Below are positions 41,170 through 50,477 of a stretch of DNA of 64,000 nucleotides, in pieces. The notes beneath the pieces were generated by a model that had not been told where the DNA came from, made no database searches, and saw only the letters and a list, made by a program, of their open reading frames with translations. Numbering within the stretch: position 1 is the stretch's first letter; each line of letters opens with the position of its first letter. The stretch comes from Martinezella rhizogenes (GTDB lineage: Bacteria; Pseudomonadota; Alphaproteobacteria; Rhizobiales; Rhizobiaceae), in assembly GCF_000799715.1 (NCBI RefSeq), contig NZ_JUHG01000013.1, positions 558,001 through 622,000 of the forward strand. Reading direction: 5' to 3'. The translations under genes and the position numbers were made by a program.

Positions 41170-41928
41170 TTACGCAAGGACTTCCCGCTGCCTACCATAC
41201 ATCCGGCTCGCTCGCAGCAGGCGCTGCGAATAAGGATGCTCGACCTTCCCCTTTCGCAGCCTTTCGATATCGACCTCTTCGACGATCTCCCCCGCCTCCA
41301 TGATGGCGACGCGGCTGCACATGTGGGAGACGACGGCAAGATCGTGGCTGACGAGCAGATAGGTCAGACCGCGCTCGCGGCGCAGGTCGTCCAACAGATT
41401 GAGGATTTCGGCCTGGACCGAGACGTCGAGCGCGGAGGTCGGTTCGTCGAGCAGCAGGACGGCCGGGTTCAGAACCAGGGCGCGGGCGATGGCGACGCGC
41501 TGGCGTTGTCCGCCGGAAAGCTGATGTGGGAACCGGAAACTGAGCGCGGGATCGAGCCCGACGGAACGCAGCAGGGCATCGACGTCCAACGAACCGGTCG
41601 CGATCCCCTGGTTGCGGAGCGGCTCCTTGAGCTGCGAACGGATGGTCTTACGGGGATGCAGCGATCCGTAAGGGTCCTGAAACACCATCTGCACCCGTCG
41701 GAAGAATGGCCGGTCACGCCGCCGGTCCAGAATGTCGCCGTCCAGCTCGATACTGCCTTGGTAATTCGGATTGAGACCGGAGATGGCGCGCAGCACCGTG
41801 GATTTTCCGCAGCCGGATTCACCGACCAAACCGAAAGCCGCGCCTTTCTCGACGCCGAAGCTGACATTCCTCACGACCGGCCTCTGACCGGCCGCGAAAC
41901 GGATGGTGAGATTGTCGATTTCGATCAT
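41170..41928 (-). CDS. Oligopeptide-type ABC transporter ATP-binding protein (DppF-like)
   Basis: 252 residues. Walker A is GESGCGKST (about residues 36-44), the signature LSGGQRQR, and Walker B LLLDEPTSALD. MVFQDPYGSLHPRKTI is the Q-loop region typical of DppF/OppF. It is the last gene of importer 1, overlaps the DppD-like gene by four bases, and should pair with it as a heterodimer. It lacks the C-terminal extension of many OppF proteins. Confidence 0.92.
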   Translation of the reverse strand: MIEIDNLTIRFAAGQRPVVRNVSFGVEKGAAFGLVGESGCGKSTVLRAISGLNPNYQGSIELDGDILDRRRDRPFFRRVQMVFQDPYGSLHPRKTIRSQLKEPLRNQGIATGSLDVDALLRSVGLDPALSFRFPHQLSGGQRQRVAIARALVLNPAVLLLDEPTSALDVSVQAEILNLLDDLRRERGLTYLLVSHDLAVVSHMCSRVAIMEAGEIVEEVDIERLRKGKVEHPYSQRLLRASRMYGRQREVLA

Positions 41929-42782
41929 CGCGTTCTCTCCAAGATCTTACTGTCGAGCCAGGATGGATCGCGTTTCAAGATCGGCAACCGGGCCGGTGGA
42001 TCATCAATCGACGGCAGCGACGCGAGCAGACCCTGCGTATAGGGGTGCCTGGCCTTGTCGAGGTCTCGCGCTTCAAGAACCTCGACCACCCGTCCGGCAT
42101 ACATGATCAGTACGCGATCGCAGAAGTTCCGCACGAGATTCAGGTCGTGGCTGATGAAGATCAGGCCGAGATTGCGCCGCGCGACCAACTCGTCCAGCAA
42201 GGCGAGGATTTCAAGCCGCACCGTGACATCAAGCGCGGAGGTCGGTTCGTCGGCGATCAGCACCTCGGGCTCGGCAATCAGCATCATGGCGATCATCACG
42301 CGCTGGCCCATGCCGCCGGAGATCTCATGCGGATAGAGCCGGGCCACCCGTTCAACCTCACGGATCTTGACCGCGTCGAGCATCTCAAGCGTTTGCCGAT
42401 AGGCCTGCTTCGCGCTCGCCTTGGGATAGTGCAGGCGATAGGTCTCGGCGATCTGCTCTCCGATGCGCATGACCGGATTGAGCGAATATTTCGGGTCCTG
42501 CAGGATGAGCCCGATCCGTCGCCCGCGGATCGTCATCATCTTGCGCTCGTCCACTTTCAGCAGATCCACGTCCCGAAAGCTCATCCGCTCGGCACTGACC
42601 ATTGCCGTCGGCGGCAGCAGCCGCATGATGGCACGACCGACCGTCGACTTGCCCGAGCCGGATTCGCCGACAATCCCGAGCTTTTCCTGGCCGAGCGAAA
42701 AGCTGACGCCGCGCACGGCCCGCACGGAGCCGCCGCCGAAGGCGATCTCGAGATTACTGACGTCAATGAGGTTAGAAGTCAT
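41925..42782 (-). CDS. Oligopeptide-type ABC transporter ATP-binding protein (DppD-like)
   Basis: 285 residues with Walker [10 protein letters not shown] (about residues 36-44), GLILQDPKYSLNPVM, SGGMGQRVMIAMML as signature variant, and VLIADEPTSALDVT. C-terminal HPYTQGLLASLPSID is the conserved oligo/dipeptide-permease ATPase tail. It forms the second nucleotide-binding half of importer 1 and overlaps both neighbouring genes by four bases. Confidence 0.92.
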   Translation of the reverse strand: MTSNLIDVSNLEIAFGGGSVRAVRGVSFSLGQEKLGIVGESGSGKSTVGRAIMRLLPPTAMVSAERMSFRDVDLLKVDERKMMTIRGRRIGLILQDPKYSLNPVMRIGEQIAETYRLHYPKASAKQAYRQTLEMLDAVKIREVERVARLYPHEISGGMGQRVMIAMMLIAEPEVLIADEPTSALDVTVRLEILALLDELVARRNLGLIFISHDLNLVRNFCDRVLIMYAGRVVEVLEARDLDKARHPYTQGLLASLPSIDDPPARLPILKRDPSWLDSKILERTR

Positions 42783-43723
42783 TCCGCACCTCTTGGATCA
42801 AGGACATCGCGCAGCGCATCGCCGACGAGGTTGAAAGCAAGGCTCACCATCGCGATGGCGATGCCGGGTGCGGCAATGACCCAGGGGCTATCGAGCATGA
42901 ATTCGCGACCGGTGGCTGCCATCGACCCCCATTCCGGCCAGGGCGGCTGTGCGCCGAGACCGAGAAAGCCGAGACCGGCGGCGGTGATGATGATGCCGGC
43001 CATGTTGAGGGTCACGCGCACGATAACCGAGGGGATGCACATCGGCAGGATGTGGCGGGTGATGATCGCAAGCGACGACGCGCCCTGCAGACGCACGGCG
43101 GCAATGAAATCTGCCTTGCGCAGGCTGAGCGTTTCGGCGCGCGCAAGCCGGGCGATCGGCGGCCAGGCCGTCAGCGAAATCGCGATGATCGCATTGGTGA
43201 TGCCGGGGCCGAGCGCCGCCGCAAACCCCAGCGCCAGCACCAGCCCGGGAAAAGACAGGAAGATATCGGTGATCCGCATCAGGATTTCATCGACAATCCC
43301 GCCGAAATAGCCGGAGCAGGTGCCGATCAGCAGGCCTAAGGGCGCGACGATGACCGAGACGAGCATGATGATATAGAGCGTCGTGCGCCCGCCATAGACG
43401 ATGCGGGCAAAGACATCGCGGCCGAAATTATCGGTGCCGAGCCAGTGCTCCGCCGATGGCGGCGCGAGCCGTCCCGCCATGTCCTGCACGATCGGATCGT
43501 ACCGCGTCAGCAAGGGCGCGCCGATAGCAACGAGGATCAGCAGGACGATGATAGCAAGCCCGACAAGACCGAGCGGATGCAGGCGGAACTTCAGCCAGCC
43601 CTGATGGAATTGCTGCGCGGACGACTGGAACCAGCCCTGAGGCTCGGGCGCGAGCAGCCATTTGCGAAAGCTGCTGGCGCTGGCGCGATCGGTGTGTTCG
43701 GCGGAGATCGTCATCGGCGTCAC
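42779..43723 (-). CDS. Oligopeptide-type ABC transporter permease (DppC-like)
   Basis: 314 residues, six membrane segments. The AHWLGTDNFGRDVFARIVYGGRTTL-like segment and the coupling-loop region EADFIAAVRLQGASSLAIITRHILP are DppC hallmarks. It makes the heterodimeric channel with the DppB-like protein. Start and stop overlap neighbouring genes by four bases. Confidence 0.92.
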   Translation of the reverse strand: MTPMTISAEHTDRASASSFRKWLLAPEPQGWFQSSAQQFHQGWLKFRLHPLGLVGLAIIVLLILVAIGAPLLTRYDPIVQDMAGRLAPPSAEHWLGTDNFGRDVFARIVYGGRTTLYIIMLVSVIVAPLGLLIGTCSGYFGGIVDEILMRITDIFLSFPGLVLALGFAAALGPGITNAIIAISLTAWPPIARLARAETLSLRKADFIAAVRLQGASSLAIITRHILPMCIPSVIVRVTLNMAGIIITAAGLGFLGLGAQPPWPEWGSMAATGREFMLDSPWVIAAPGIAIAMVSLAFNLVGDALRDVLDPRGAE

Positions 43724-44811
43724 CGTGTCCTTGGATCAAGAATGCGATAAAGCACATCCGAAATGATGTTGATGGTCAGGAAGACGGCGCCGATCGTCAG
43801 CACGGCGCCCATGACGACGTTCATGTCGTTCATCTGCAGGCCGCGCGTCAGGTACTGGCCGAGCCCAGGCCAGCCGAAAACCGTCTCGATCAGCACCGCG
43901 CCTTCCAGCAGGCCGCCGAAGGTCAGCGCCATGATCGTCAGCAATTGGACGCGGATATTCCGGAAGGCATGGCGCCAAACGACCTTGCGCCGTCCAAGCC
44001 CCTTTGCTCTCGCCGTCACGATATATTCCTGGCCGAGCTGCTCCAGCATGAAGCTGCGTGACATGCGGCAGATAGAGGCCACGGAATAATAACCGAGGAT
44101 CGCCCCCGGCAGGATGATATGGTTGAGCGCGCTTTGAAACACGTCCCACTGGCCGTCCATGGCCGAATCGATCAGCAGGAAGCCGGTGACCGGCGTGACA
44201 AGCCCCTCGTAGAGAACGTCCACGCGCCCCGACGCACCGACGAGCTGGAGCTTGGCGTAGAAGATGAAAAGCGCCATCAGCCCCATCCAGAAGATCGGGA
44301 TGGAATGGCCGGCAAGGGCGACGATGCGCGCGATGTGGTCGATGATCGTGCCGCGCCTGACGGCTGCGGTGATCCCGAGCGGAACCCCGACGACGATGCC
44401 GATGATCATGGCGATGATGGCAAGCTCGATGGTCGCTGGAAAAATGCTCAGGAGATCGGTCAGGATCGGCTGGCCGGTCGTGGCAGACGTGCCGAGATCG
44501 CCGGTCGCGACCTTGCGCACATAGGTGAGGAACTGCATCCAGATCGGTTGTCCCAGCCCAAGCTCGTTATAGACGCGATCATAGACCGCCTTGCTGACCT
44601 CCGACCCAGTGATGGCAAGCACCGGATCGGCGGGAAGCAGGCGCCCCATCGAAAAGGTGAGGAACAGCAGGCCGAACAGCGTGGTGACGATCGCCACGAT
44701 GCGGCCCGCCAATCGCCGAAGGACGGCGATCAGCGGATGCGGCAGCGTATCCGCGAACGCATCCTGATCCACTCGGGAATCGCGTTTCGATGTCAGCTCG
44801 GCACTCGTCAC
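43720..44811 (-). CDS. Oligopeptide-type ABC transporter permease (DppB-like)
   Basis: 363 residues with a hydrophilic N-terminal extension of about 30 residues and then the DppB pattern: FSMGRLLPADPVLAITG, LGLGQPIWMQFLTYVRKV, and the coupling loop GQEYIVTARAKGLGRRKVVWRHAFRN. It begins six bases after the binding-protein gene stop. Confidence 0.92.
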   Translation of the reverse strand: MTSAELTSKRDSRVDQDAFADTLPHPLIAVLRRLAGRIVAIVTTLFGLLFLTFSMGRLLPADPVLAITGSEVSKAVYDRVYNELGLGQPIWMQFLTYVRKVATGDLGTSATTGQPILTDLLSIFPATIELAIIAMIIGIVVGVPLGITAAVRRGTIIDHIARIVALAGHSIPIFWMGLMALFIFYAKLQLVGASGRVDVLYEGLVTPVTGFLLIDSAMDGQWDVFQSALNHIILPGAILGYYSVASICRMSRSFMLEQLGQEYIVTARAKGLGRRKVVWRHAFRNIRVQLLTIMALTFGGLLEGAVLIETVFGWPGLGQYLTRGLQMNDMNVVMGAVLTIGAVFLTINIISDVLYRILDPRTR

Positions 44812-44817
44812 GGGCGA

Positions 44818-46404
44818 TTACTCCTTCGTCACGTCATGCCAGCGCGTCGACCAGGTCGTATGCCCATGGTAGCCCTTGACATTGGCGCGCATGACATAGG
44901 GATCGGTGCGCTGGAAAAAGATGATCAATGGGGAATCCATGCCGCTATAGATGCCGTCCATCTTCTTGAAGATGTCGGTGCGCTTGGCCGTGTCGCGTTC
45001 TTTCATCGACTGATCGACGAGCGTGTTGAGATCATCCACCTTCATGCCGGCCCGCCAGAGATAATAGCTGCCGAGACGCGCCTCATCGCTGTTGTCAGGA
45101 TTGTAGGCGTATTGCGTGGCAACGGCGAAAGGATCCGGAAGCCGGGCACCGGAATTGCCGAACAAGACCTGGTATTTGCGCTCGCGAAACGCGGGAATGA
45201 ACTCGCCCGGCACCAGATCGAGATCGATACCGGCGACACGGGCGCTCGCCTGCAGTGCCTCAGTGAAGGGCAAGGCCGCCGCACCCGAGGGATTGAGCAC
45301 CTTCTTCAGACCATTCGGATAGCCTGCCTCGGCCAGCAATTGCTTGGCCTTGGCCGGATCATAATCATAGCGCGATGTCGGGTTCTCCGGCGCCCCGATC
45401 ATCCCGCGCGGGATCATCGACTGCCATGGAAAGCCGGTGTAGCGCATGATGTTGCCGGAAATAGCCTTCCAGTCGAAGGCATGCTGAAACGCCTCGCGGA
45501 CCTTGGGTTTTTGGAGATCCGGATCCTTTTGGTTGAGCGCGATATAATAGAAACCGAGGCCTGGAACATTGTCGATCACCATGGCCTTGTTGGTGGCGAG
45601 CGCATCCAGATCGCCGCTTGAAACATATTGGCCGATATCGACGTCACCGGCCTCCAGCTGCAGCCGCAGATTGCCCGATTCTGGTATGTGGCGGGCAACG
45701 ACGCGCGTCATGGCCGGCGTGCCGCCCCAATAATTCTTGCGCGCATTGAAGATCGCGACATCGTTCGGCCGCCACTGCGCCAGCGTGAACGGCCCGCTGC
45801 CGGCCGAATTGGCAGAGAGCCATGTGCCGCCGAAATCGCCATTGGCCTCGTGCGACAGGGCCGTCTTCTTGTCGATGATGCCGATCGACGAGCCGGCGAG
45901 CGAATAGAGCACCAGATCGGTATTGACGACCTGCGGCAGCTCTATCTCCAGCGTGTGGGCATCCTTGGCCCGGATCAGCTTGTCGACGTTCTCGGCCGTG
46001 AAGCCCCAGGGCGCGATATCGGTCGAGCCGACCTGCCCCATCTTGATAACACGCTGGATCGACCATGCGGCGTCTTCCGCCGTCACCGGATTGCCGCTCT
46101 GGAAGGTCGCATCGTCACGCAAAGTCAGGCTGATGATCTTGCCATCGGGCGAAACGCTCCATTTCGTGGCAAGCATCGGCTTCAGCGTCTGGAGATCGTC
46201 CGGAGAGAGCTGCAACAGATTGTCGTAAAGATTGGAAATCAGCTCGGACACCGTGCGTGCATTGTTCTGCGCCGGGTCGAGCGTCCGAATGCCGGTGAGA
46301 TTGGTGCCGATCACCAACATGTTCGGCGGCGATGCCGCCAGGGACGGTTGCGCGGCAGCCAAGGCAGCGGCGATTGCGACTGTTGTCAGCAAGCTCTTCA
46401 ACAT
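44818..46404 (-). CDS. Oligopeptide-type ABC binding protein, importer 1 (SBP family 5)
   Basis: 528 residues from an ATG at 46404 behind GGGAGG. Signal peptide about residues 1-24 (AAALAAAQPSLA). The family-5 fold is clear: TLDPAQNNARTVSELISNLYDNLL, LATKWSVSPDGKIISLTLRDDATFQSGNPVTAEDAAWSI, and a C-terminal KKMDGIYSGMDSPLIIFFQ part. Family members bind peptides, nickel, or oligosaccharides and sugar acids. The link to a DapA-type aldolase and, across the regulator, a dehydratase argues for a sugar-acid ligand here. Confidence 0.92.
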   Translation of the reverse strand: MLKSLLTTVAIAAALAAAQPSLAASPPNMLVIGTNLTGIRTLDPAQNNARTVSELISNLYDNLLQLSPDDLQTLKPMLATKWSVSPDGKIISLTLRDDATFQSGNPVTAEDAAWSIQRVIKMGQVGSTDIAPWGFTAENVDKLIRAKDAHTLEIELPQVVNTDLVLYSLAGSSIGIIDKKTALSHEANGDFGGTWLSANSAGSGPFTLAQWRPNDVAIFNARKNYWGGTPAMTRVVARHIPESGNLRLQLEAGDVDIGQYVSSGDLDALATNKAMVIDNVPGLGFYYIALNQKDPDLQKPKVREAFQHAFDWKAISGNIMRYTGFPWQSMIPRGMIGAPENPTSRYDYDPAKAKQLLAEAGYPNGLKKVLNPSGAAALPFTEALQASARVAGIDLDLVPGEFIPAFRERKYQVLFGNSGARLPDPFAVATQYAYNPDNSDEARLGSYYLWRAGMKVDDLNTLVDQSMKERDTAKRTDIFKKMDGIYSGMDSPLIIFFQRTDPYVMRANVKGYHGHTTWSTRWHDVTKE

Positions 46405-46483
46405 TTCAAGACCTCCCAATCTTTTTTGCGCGGGCAGCGCCCACGCCTTTTGCAGTCTGTAGCAGCGGGCAGGCTCGGTGCGC

Positions 46484-47383
46484 TTACCCCTCCCAGTCCC
46501 TCAGCAGACGATGCAACTCCTCCCGATCCTTCTGATCGAGCTGCGGCAGGCCCGGCACACGCACGGGGCCGACATTGAGACCCGAATAGGTCACCGCCTC
46601 CTTCACCACCGTGACATTGGCGCCGTTGCGGAATTTCGTACGCATGCGTTCGAACGGCTCGAGCTTATTGACGATCGCGCGCGCGGCGGCGAAATCGCCC
46701 CTATCCAGCGCATCGAGGACGGCAAGCGACAATTGCGGCGCGACATTGACCAGGCCGGAGGTGAAGCCGCGTGCACCGGCGGCGGTGAAGGTCGGCGCCC
46801 AACTCTCAGCGAGACCGCAGACGAAGAGCGCACCGGCCGGGTCCGACGCCGCGATCGCCCTGGAGAGAAGCATAAGATCCGTCGTCGCAAACTTGATGCC
46901 GGCAATGTTGGCATGCCCGGCAAGGCGCACCATGTCGTCGACGCTGAAACCGTCGGCGCGAACATAGGCCACCAACGGCAAGGGAGACGCTTCCGCGAGG
47001 TCACAGAAATAGTCGATCTGCGCTGCCGGTGCGGCGAAGGGATCGACGGGCTGATGCGACATGACCGCGGATGCACCGATCACAGCCGCATTCTTTGCCA
47101 TTGCAATCGCCTCGCGCAGAGATCTGCCAATTGCCGCCGTCACCGGCGCCTTGCCGTCGACGCCCGCAACCGCTGCCTCGTGGACATGGCGGATTTCCTC
47201 GAGCGTCAGGGCATAGAACTCACCCGTATTGCCCGCAGCGACGATATTGTGGATGCCGGCAGCGGCGACCCGATGATAGACCTGTGCCGTAATCCGGGGT
47301 TCGACCTGGCCCCTATCGTCATAAGCCGTCACGGGGACGCCCGACACACCTTTCAGCGCCTGACGTATGGTTGCGATGCTCAT
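46484..47383 (-). CDS. DapA-family (Schiff-base) aldolase/dehydratase
   Basis: 299 residues from an ATG at 47383 behind AAGGGGAAG. The class I pyruvate-aldolase fold is shown by AAGNTGEFYALTLEE, a Tyr in LVAYVRADG, and the Schiff-base Lys in NIAGIKFATTD. Such enzymes include dihydrodipicolinate synthase, 2-keto-3-deoxy-sugar-acid aldolases and 5-dehydro-4-deoxyglucarate dehydratase. Next to an FCD-type regulator and two importers, and with an enolase-superfamily dehydratase in the divergent arm, a 2-keto-3-deoxy acid is the likeliest substrate. It is the first gene of the leftward arm after the regulator. Confidence 0.88.
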   Translation of the reverse strand: MSIATIRQALKGVSGVPVTAYDDRGQVEPRITAQVYHRVAAAGIHNIVAAGNTGEFYALTLEEIRHVHEAAVAGVDGKAPVTAAIGRSLREAIAMAKNAAVIGASAVMSHQPVDPFAAPAAQIDYFCDLAEASPLPLVAYVRADGFSVDDMVRLAGHANIAGIKFATTDLMLLSRAIAASDPAGALFVCGLAESWAPTFTAAGARGFTSGLVNVAPQLSLAVLDALDRGDFAAARAIVNKLEPFERMRTKFRNGANVTVVKEAVTYSGLNVGPVRVPGLPQLDQKDREELHRLLRDWEG

Positions 47384-47481
47384 CTTCTTCCCCTTGTTAG
47401 CTCTCCACCGATGATCGAATTGGAAGGGCGGGGGCATCGGTCACAGCCGGTCGCCACATCATCCCTTCCTCCCACTGCTGC

Positions 47482-48198
47482 TCAGACCCCCTGGAACATG
47501 CGGGCGCGAGCGTTCAATATGTGCCGCTTCATCGCGTCATGCGCCTCGGTCTCCAGCCGCTCGAAGATCGCCTTGACGATCACCGCATGCTCGTCCTGGA
47601 CGGTGCGTATCTGCTCGGCGGTGCGCTTGAGGCTCAGGCTTCGCGTGACGGAATGCCCGATGGCGAAATGCGGCTTGAACCATTCGCGGAGCGTGATGTG
47701 AAACTGGTTTCCGGTCGCCATGGCGATCGCGTCGTGCAGCGCTTGGTCCTCTTCCGCTCCGAGCTTGCCATCACTCAAACACTGCTCGATGTTGAGAAGA
47801 GCGGCTGAAATTCGCTCCTTGTCCGCCGGCTGCCAGTTGCGCGCGGCAAGTTCAGCCGCTTCCGCCTCGAGACCGGCGCGAAATTCGAAAAACCGCTGCA
47901 CATCGGCAAGGGAGCCGACCGGCACCATCTTCAGCACGGACGAATCTGGTCGTTGTCGCACATAGGAGCCCGACCCCTTGCGCGAGACGATCAGGCCGTC
48001 GCCCCTCAGACGCTCCAGCGCCTCGCGAATGACGGGCCTCGATGCCCCGAACATGACGGCAAGCTTTTCCTCCGACGGCAATCTTTCGTTCACCGGGAAG
48101 TTTCCGTCCGCGATCATGCCCACGATCTTCTCGTAGATGATGTCGCCGAAGCGCGTTGCGCCCCCGTCCGGTTCAGTGACGGCCGACAATGTCATCAT
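47482..48198 (-). CDS. GntR-family regulator, FadR/FCD subfamily
   Basis: 238 residues from tandem ATGs at 48198/48195 behind AAAGGA. The winged helix (ERLPSEEKLAVMFGASRPVIREALERLRGDGLIVSRKGSGSYV) is at about residues 35-80 and the all-helical FCD effector domain follows (EFRAGLEAEAAELAARNW, HDAIAMATGNQFH, DEHAVIVKAIFERLETEAHDAMKRHI). FCD regulators typically respond to sugar acids or carboxylates. It lies between the two divergent arms of the locus and likely represses both from the 48199-48408 intergenic region. Confidence 0.9.
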   Translation of the reverse strand: MMTLSAVTEPDGGATRFGDIIYEKIVGMIADGNFPVNERLPSEEKLAVMFGASRPVIREALERLRGDGLIVSRKGSGSYVRQRPDSSVLKMVPVGSLADVQRFFEFRAGLEAEAAELAARNWQPADKERISAALLNIEQCLSDGKLGAEEDQALHDAIAMATGNQFHITLREWFKPHFAIGHSVTRSLSLKRTAEQIRTVQDEHAVIVKAIFERLETEAHDAMKRHILNARARMFQGV

Positions 48199-48261
48199 TA
48201 TCCTTTGTTTTGCCGCGCAGCGACAAGGTTCAACCCATTTTCTAGGCGGCAGGGCTACTAA

Positions 48262-48280
48262 ATCTGTCAATATCTGTCAA
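48262..48280. promoter_or_regulatory. Tandem ATCTGTCAA repeats in the divergent regulatory region
   Basis: Two ATCTGTCAA copies (48262-48270, 48272-48280) are 10 bp apart, one helical turn, between the FCD regulator gene and importer 2. They could be half-sites for the regulator; no full palindrome was found. Confidence 0.35.
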
Positions 48281-48408
48281 CTCTTGTAATTATCTGAGAA
48301 CGTATCTATGGTCTGCTCGCGGCGCCAAAAGGACGCCTTGCGGTGGGTCGGGAGCCTGTCGCGCCGGTTCAGACAAAGTCATGCCGGCATCAAACGGGAG
48401 GGATATGG

Positions 48409-50349
48409 ATGCGCGATAAAATACTGTCTCGCGGCGTGACACGTCGCGCCGTTCTCGGGGGCATGGCGGGTGTTGCGGCCTTGTCCCTTGCCGGCCGAGC
48501 CGCTGCCGCAGGCGGCGAAGCCCCCGCATTGGCCGAGCTCGTCAAGGGCGGAAAGTTGCCGCCTCTGGCCGCACGACTGCCGAAAAAGCCGATGATCGTG
48601 ACACCTTTCGAAAAGGTTGGCACCTATGGCGGAACCCTTCGTCGCGGTCTGAGAGGCTCGTCGGACCATAACGGTATCCTGCGCATGGTGGGCAATCAGA
48701 GTCTCGTGCGCTGGAACATGGAATTCACCAAGGTTCTGCCCAATCTTGCCGAGCGTTGGGACGTCAACGACGATGCCTCGCAATTCACCTTCCATCTGAT
48801 CGAGGGCGCGCGCTGGTCGGACGGCCATCCCTTTACCGCCGACGACGTCGTTTTCGCGATCGAAGACTGCGTGAAGAACACCGACCTTTATAGCGCGGCA
48901 CCTGCGCAGTTGTCGGTGGCGGGCAAGGTAGTCAATGTCGAGAAGATCGACGACTTCACGGTGAAATTCACCTTCGCGGCACCCAATGCGCTCTATTTGG
49001 AAAATCTCGCAACGCCGCTCGGCCAGCATCCGACGCTGTTTCCGAAACATTACTGCAGCCAGTTCCTGCCGAAATACAATCCGAACGTCGCCGAGGACGC
49101 TAAGAAGGCGGGTGCTAGCAGCTGGCCCGAGCTTTTCCGGGCGCGCTGCGGCGATATCGAAATCCCGTCGCGCTGGGGCAATCCCGACAAGCCGACGCTC
49201 GATCCCTGGGTGGTGAAAGAGCCCTATACCGGCGGCGCCACCCGCGTCGTCATGACCCGCAACCCTTATTTCTGGCAGGTCGACACCGAAGGTAACCAGC
49301 TTCCCTATATCGACGAGATCAACTTCGGCATTTCGCAGGACGTCGAATCCCTGATGCTGAATGTCATCTCCGGAAAAATCGATATCCAGGAGCGTCATAT
49401 CAGCGTGCTCGCCAACAAGCCGACGCTCTCGCAGAACATGAAGAAGGGCGATTATCGCCTTCTGACGCTCGTGCCCGCCACCTCGCAACAATGCCAGATC
49501 TATTTTAACATCACCCACAAAGATCCGGCCATGCGCAAGATGTTTGCGGACAAGTCGTTCCGGCAGGCGCTGTCTCTCGGCATCAATCGGCCGGAGGTGA
49601 TCGACATCGTCTATTTCGGCCAGAGCGAGGGCTATCAGGCCGGGCCTCGTCCCGAACATCCGTGGTATCACGAAAAACTCGCCCGCCAGTTTACCGAATA
49701 CGATGCCGACAAGGCGGGTGCGATGCTGGACAAGGCGGGCTACGACAAAAAGGACGGCAATGGCTTCCGTCTGAGGCCGGACGGCCAGAAGATCTTCTTT
49801 GCCGTCGACGTCATTCCGACGCTCTATCCGGATCTCGTCGATGCTCTGGAGCTGGTCAAGGCGCACTGGGCGCAGATCGGTATCGACATGAAGGTCAATA
49901 CGATCGAGCGAGCGCTTTACTATACACGCGGCGACGACAACGCCCATGATGCGCAGGTCTGGCCGGGGCCTGGCGGCCTCGATCCCATGCTCGACCCACG
50001 CGACTTCTTCGCCTTCCACCCGCAAGGCTCGCGTTACGCCATTCCGTGGTCGGTCTGGTACACCTCGAACGGCAAGCAGGGCGAGGAGCCGCCGGAGAGC
50101 CAGAAGAAGCGCATGAAGCTCTTCGATGAGGCACGGGCGACCGCCGACCTCGACAAGCGCGGCGCGGTGATGAAGCAAATCTTCGAGATCGCCGCCGAGG
50201 AATTCGAGACCGTCGGTCTCTGCCTTGCCGTCGGCGGCTTCGGCGTCATTCGCAACAATCTGCGCAATGTCCCGGAAAAGCAGCCCGATAGTTGGTCCTG
50301 GCCCAATCCGGGGCCGGCCATGCCGCAGCAATTTACCTTCACGAGCTGA
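48409..50349 (+). CDS. Oligopeptide-type ABC binding protein, importer 2 (SBP family 5)
   Basis: 646 residues from an ATG at 48409 behind GGGAGG. The N-terminus TRRAVLGGMAGVAALSLAGRAAA looks like a twin-arginine signal (R12-R13). The mature protein is an unusually long family-5 binding protein (LAERWDVNDDASQFTFHLIEGARWSDGHPFTADDVVFAI; GIDMKVNTIERALYYTR), about 100 residues longer than importer 1's. This length is typical of the group tied to oligosaccharide or sugar-acid uptake rather than peptides. A strong hairpin follows the stop codon. Confidence 0.92.
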   Translation: MRDKILSRGVTRRAVLGGMAGVAALSLAGRAAAAGGEAPALAELVKGGKLPPLAARLPKKPMIVTPFEKVGTYGGTLRRGLRGSSDHNGILRMVGNQSLVRWNMEFTKVLPNLAERWDVNDDASQFTFHLIEGARWSDGHPFTADDVVFAIEDCVKNTDLYSAAPAQLSVAGKVVNVEKIDDFTVKFTFAAPNALYLENLATPLGQHPTLFPKHYCSQFLPKYNPNVAEDAKKAGASSWPELFRARCGDIEIPSRWGNPDKPTLDPWVVKEPYTGGATRVVMTRNPYFWQVDTEGNQLPYIDEINFGISQDVESLMLNVISGKIDIQERHISVLANKPTLSQNMKKGDYRLLTLVPATSQQCQIYFNITHKDPAMRKMFADKSFRQALSLGINRPEVIDIVYFGQSEGYQAGPRPEHPWYHEKLARQFTEYDADKAGAMLDKAGYDKKDGNGFRLRPDGQKIFFAVDVIPTLYPDLVDALELVKAHWAQIGIDMKVNTIERALYYTRGDDNAHDAQVWPGPGGLDPMLDPRDFFAFHPQGSRYAIPWSVWYTSNGKQGEEPPESQKKRMKLFDEARATADLDKRGAVMKQIFEIAAEEFETVGLCLAVGGFGVIRNNLRNVPEKQPDSWSWPNPGPAMPQQFTFTS

Positions 50350-50361
50350 TTTTGCAGATCG

Positions 50362-50385
50362 AGCGCCGCCCCGGCGGGCGGCGCT
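50362..50385 (+). terminator. Hairpin between binding-protein and permease genes
   Basis: A perfect 9-bp GC-rich stem (AGCGCCGCC with GGCGGCGCT) and 6-base loop start 13 bases after the stop; ATTTTC follows. It may limit read-through into the membrane-protein genes. Confidence 0.6.
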
Positions 50386-50477
50386 ATTTTCAAGCGCGCC
50401 GCGCGACGCCGATGATGGGCCTTTCCGGGCCTGCCAGTTTCGAAGAGCGGCGTTCAATGCAGGGACAGGGACGCTTC

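Noticed and set aside
42045..43310. Plus-strand open frame opposite the DppD/DppC genes
   Set aside because: Antisense shadow across a gene junction with no domain pattern.
44119..45621. Plus-strand open frame of 500 codons opposite importer 1 genes
   Set aside because: Spans two real genes and their junction in antisense; composition is that of a shadow frame.
48379..50457. Very long minus-strand open frame (692 codons) opposite the importer 2 binding-protein gene
   Set aside because: It mirrors a high-GC coding gene, has no family pattern, and the plus-strand protein has a clear fold, signal and ribosome site.
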